Shown piece after piece: positions 63,659-64,000 of a stretch of 64,000 bases of DNA. Positions within the stretch are counted from its first letter, which is position 1. Each line of letters starts with the position of its first letter. The position numbers were made by a program, and so were the translations under genes. This stretch comes from CAIUMH01 sp963758555. Lineage in GTDB: Bacteria > Actinomycetota > Acidimicrobiia > Acidimicrobiales > RAAP-2. The notes below the pieces were generated by a model that was not told the DNA's origin, ran no database searches, and saw only the letters and a list, made by a program, of their open reading frames with translations. The stretch spans positions 248,001 through 312,000 of the forward strand of contig CAVWVW010000004.1 in the NCBI GenBank assembly GCA_963758555.1, written 5' to 3'.

Positions 63659-64000
63659 TCAGAAGATGTCGGCAGTGCTGGCGGACTCAAGGGACATGTC
63701 ACGGTCCCGGAGCGGGACCTCCTTGAGGAACAAGGACAGGATAAAGGCGGCGACTCCGAAGGGTGCCGCCACCAAGAACACCGTGCCGAGCGCCGCGCTG
63801 TAGGCGTGGACGACGCCAGCGTGGACCGCCGGAGCGCGAGCTTGTCGATCACCGCAGGGCTCGTGGTGAGCGCCTTGATGCTGACCTGCTTGATCTCCGC
63901 CGAGGTGAGGTAGCGGTGCAGGTCGCTGGTCAGACTCCAGAGCAAGATCGAGCCGAAGAGCGCCACTCCGAACGCGCCGCCGACGGATCGGAAGAAGGTC
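63659..64000 (-). CDS. MFS transporter (DHA2 type), C-terminal part, cut by the window and frameshifted
   Basis: The C-terminal part of a drug-exporter-type MFS protein on the minus strand, entering from the right edge. It starts in the window with FFRSVGGAFGVALFGSILLW, the start of helix 13 in DHA2-type proteins. A loop with YLTSAEIKQVSIKALTTSP follows, a frame change near 63825, and then a helix FLVAAPFGVAAFILSLFLK ending in a short acidic tail with stop at 63659-63661. The N-terminal part is outside, so specificity cannot be told. Confidence 0.75.
   Translation of the reverse strand, partial: DLLPIRRRRVRSGALRLDLALESDQRPAPLPHLGGDQAGQHQGAHHEPCGDRQARAPAVHAGVVHAYSAALGTVFLVAAPFGVAAFILSLFLKEVPLRDRDMSLESASTADIF

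Overview
The window is GC-rich, densely coded DNA from an actinobacterium, most plausibly a free-living Acidimicrobiia-type organism from soil or water. That assignment is an inference from several features: F420/flavin LLM monooxygenases, mycothiol-type DinB-fold proteins, many TetR regulators with SDR, P450 and thioesterase genes, two amidohydrolase-2 enzymes, GTG starts, and polyhydroxyalkanoate (PHA) genes beside a polyphosphate kinase 2. No rRNA, CRISPR array, insertion sequence or prophage was seen. Two tRNA genes (Asp-GTC, Phe-GAA) lie at about 61.3-61.4 kb. At least 20 genes change reading frame part-way while both halves stay recognisable. Where I traced the break it is one base lost or gained, sometimes in a G/C run. 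I read this as uncorrected long-read indel error rather than pseudogenisation, and such genes are given one full span.

Layout. 0-12 kb: a cut SRPBCC gene, a membrane protein, agmatine deiminase plus N-carbamoylputrescine amidase (agmatine to putrescine), a TetR/SDR pair facing an alpha/beta hydrolase, several small membrane and SnoaL-like genes, a double-hotdog thioesterase and a DAP-dehydrogenase-like oxidoreductase. 12-19.7 kb: a probable catabolic operon (TauD-like dioxygenase, a 109-residue small protein, two Rieske oxygenases, amidohydrolase) under a divergent TetR with two dyads in the shared promoter, followed by an SDR and a cupin. 19.7-25 kb: TetR and thioesterase facing a DapA-like aldolase, a second amidohydrolase and a translationally coupled unknown 412-residue protein.

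25-34.5 kb is a storage-polymer neighbourhood: AlkK-type acyl-CoA synthetase, a short phasin-like protein, GST, PHB depolymerase, mcl-type PHA depolymerase, PHA synthase, an XRE regulator, a second phasin-like protein, a membrane protein, adenylate kinase and PPK2. A structured, riboswitch-like intergenic stretch lies at 27131-27237. 34.6-41 kb: two cytochrome P450s, two SDRs, a TetR and a dihydrolipoamide-dehydrogenase-like flavoprotein. 41-46 kb: small unknowns, a DinB-fold protein, an orphan branched-chain-amino-acid-type binding lipoprotein with a clear promoter, an LLM enzyme facing it across a bidirectional hairpin, YbjQ and a DUF1295 protein.

46-57 kb carries functions resembling each step of gamma-glutamylation amine catabolism: permease, glutamine-synthetase-like ligase, FAD/GcvT dehydrogenase, aldehyde dehydrogenase and gamma-glutamyl-amide hydrolase. 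A choline-kinase-like protein, a GntR regulator and a HAD hydrolase accompany them. 57-64 kb holds an alpha/beta hydrolase, two LLM enzymes, enoyl-CoA hydratase, PaaI-like thioesterase, class II aldolase, the two tRNAs, a DinB-fold protein and the C-terminal part of an MFS exporter.
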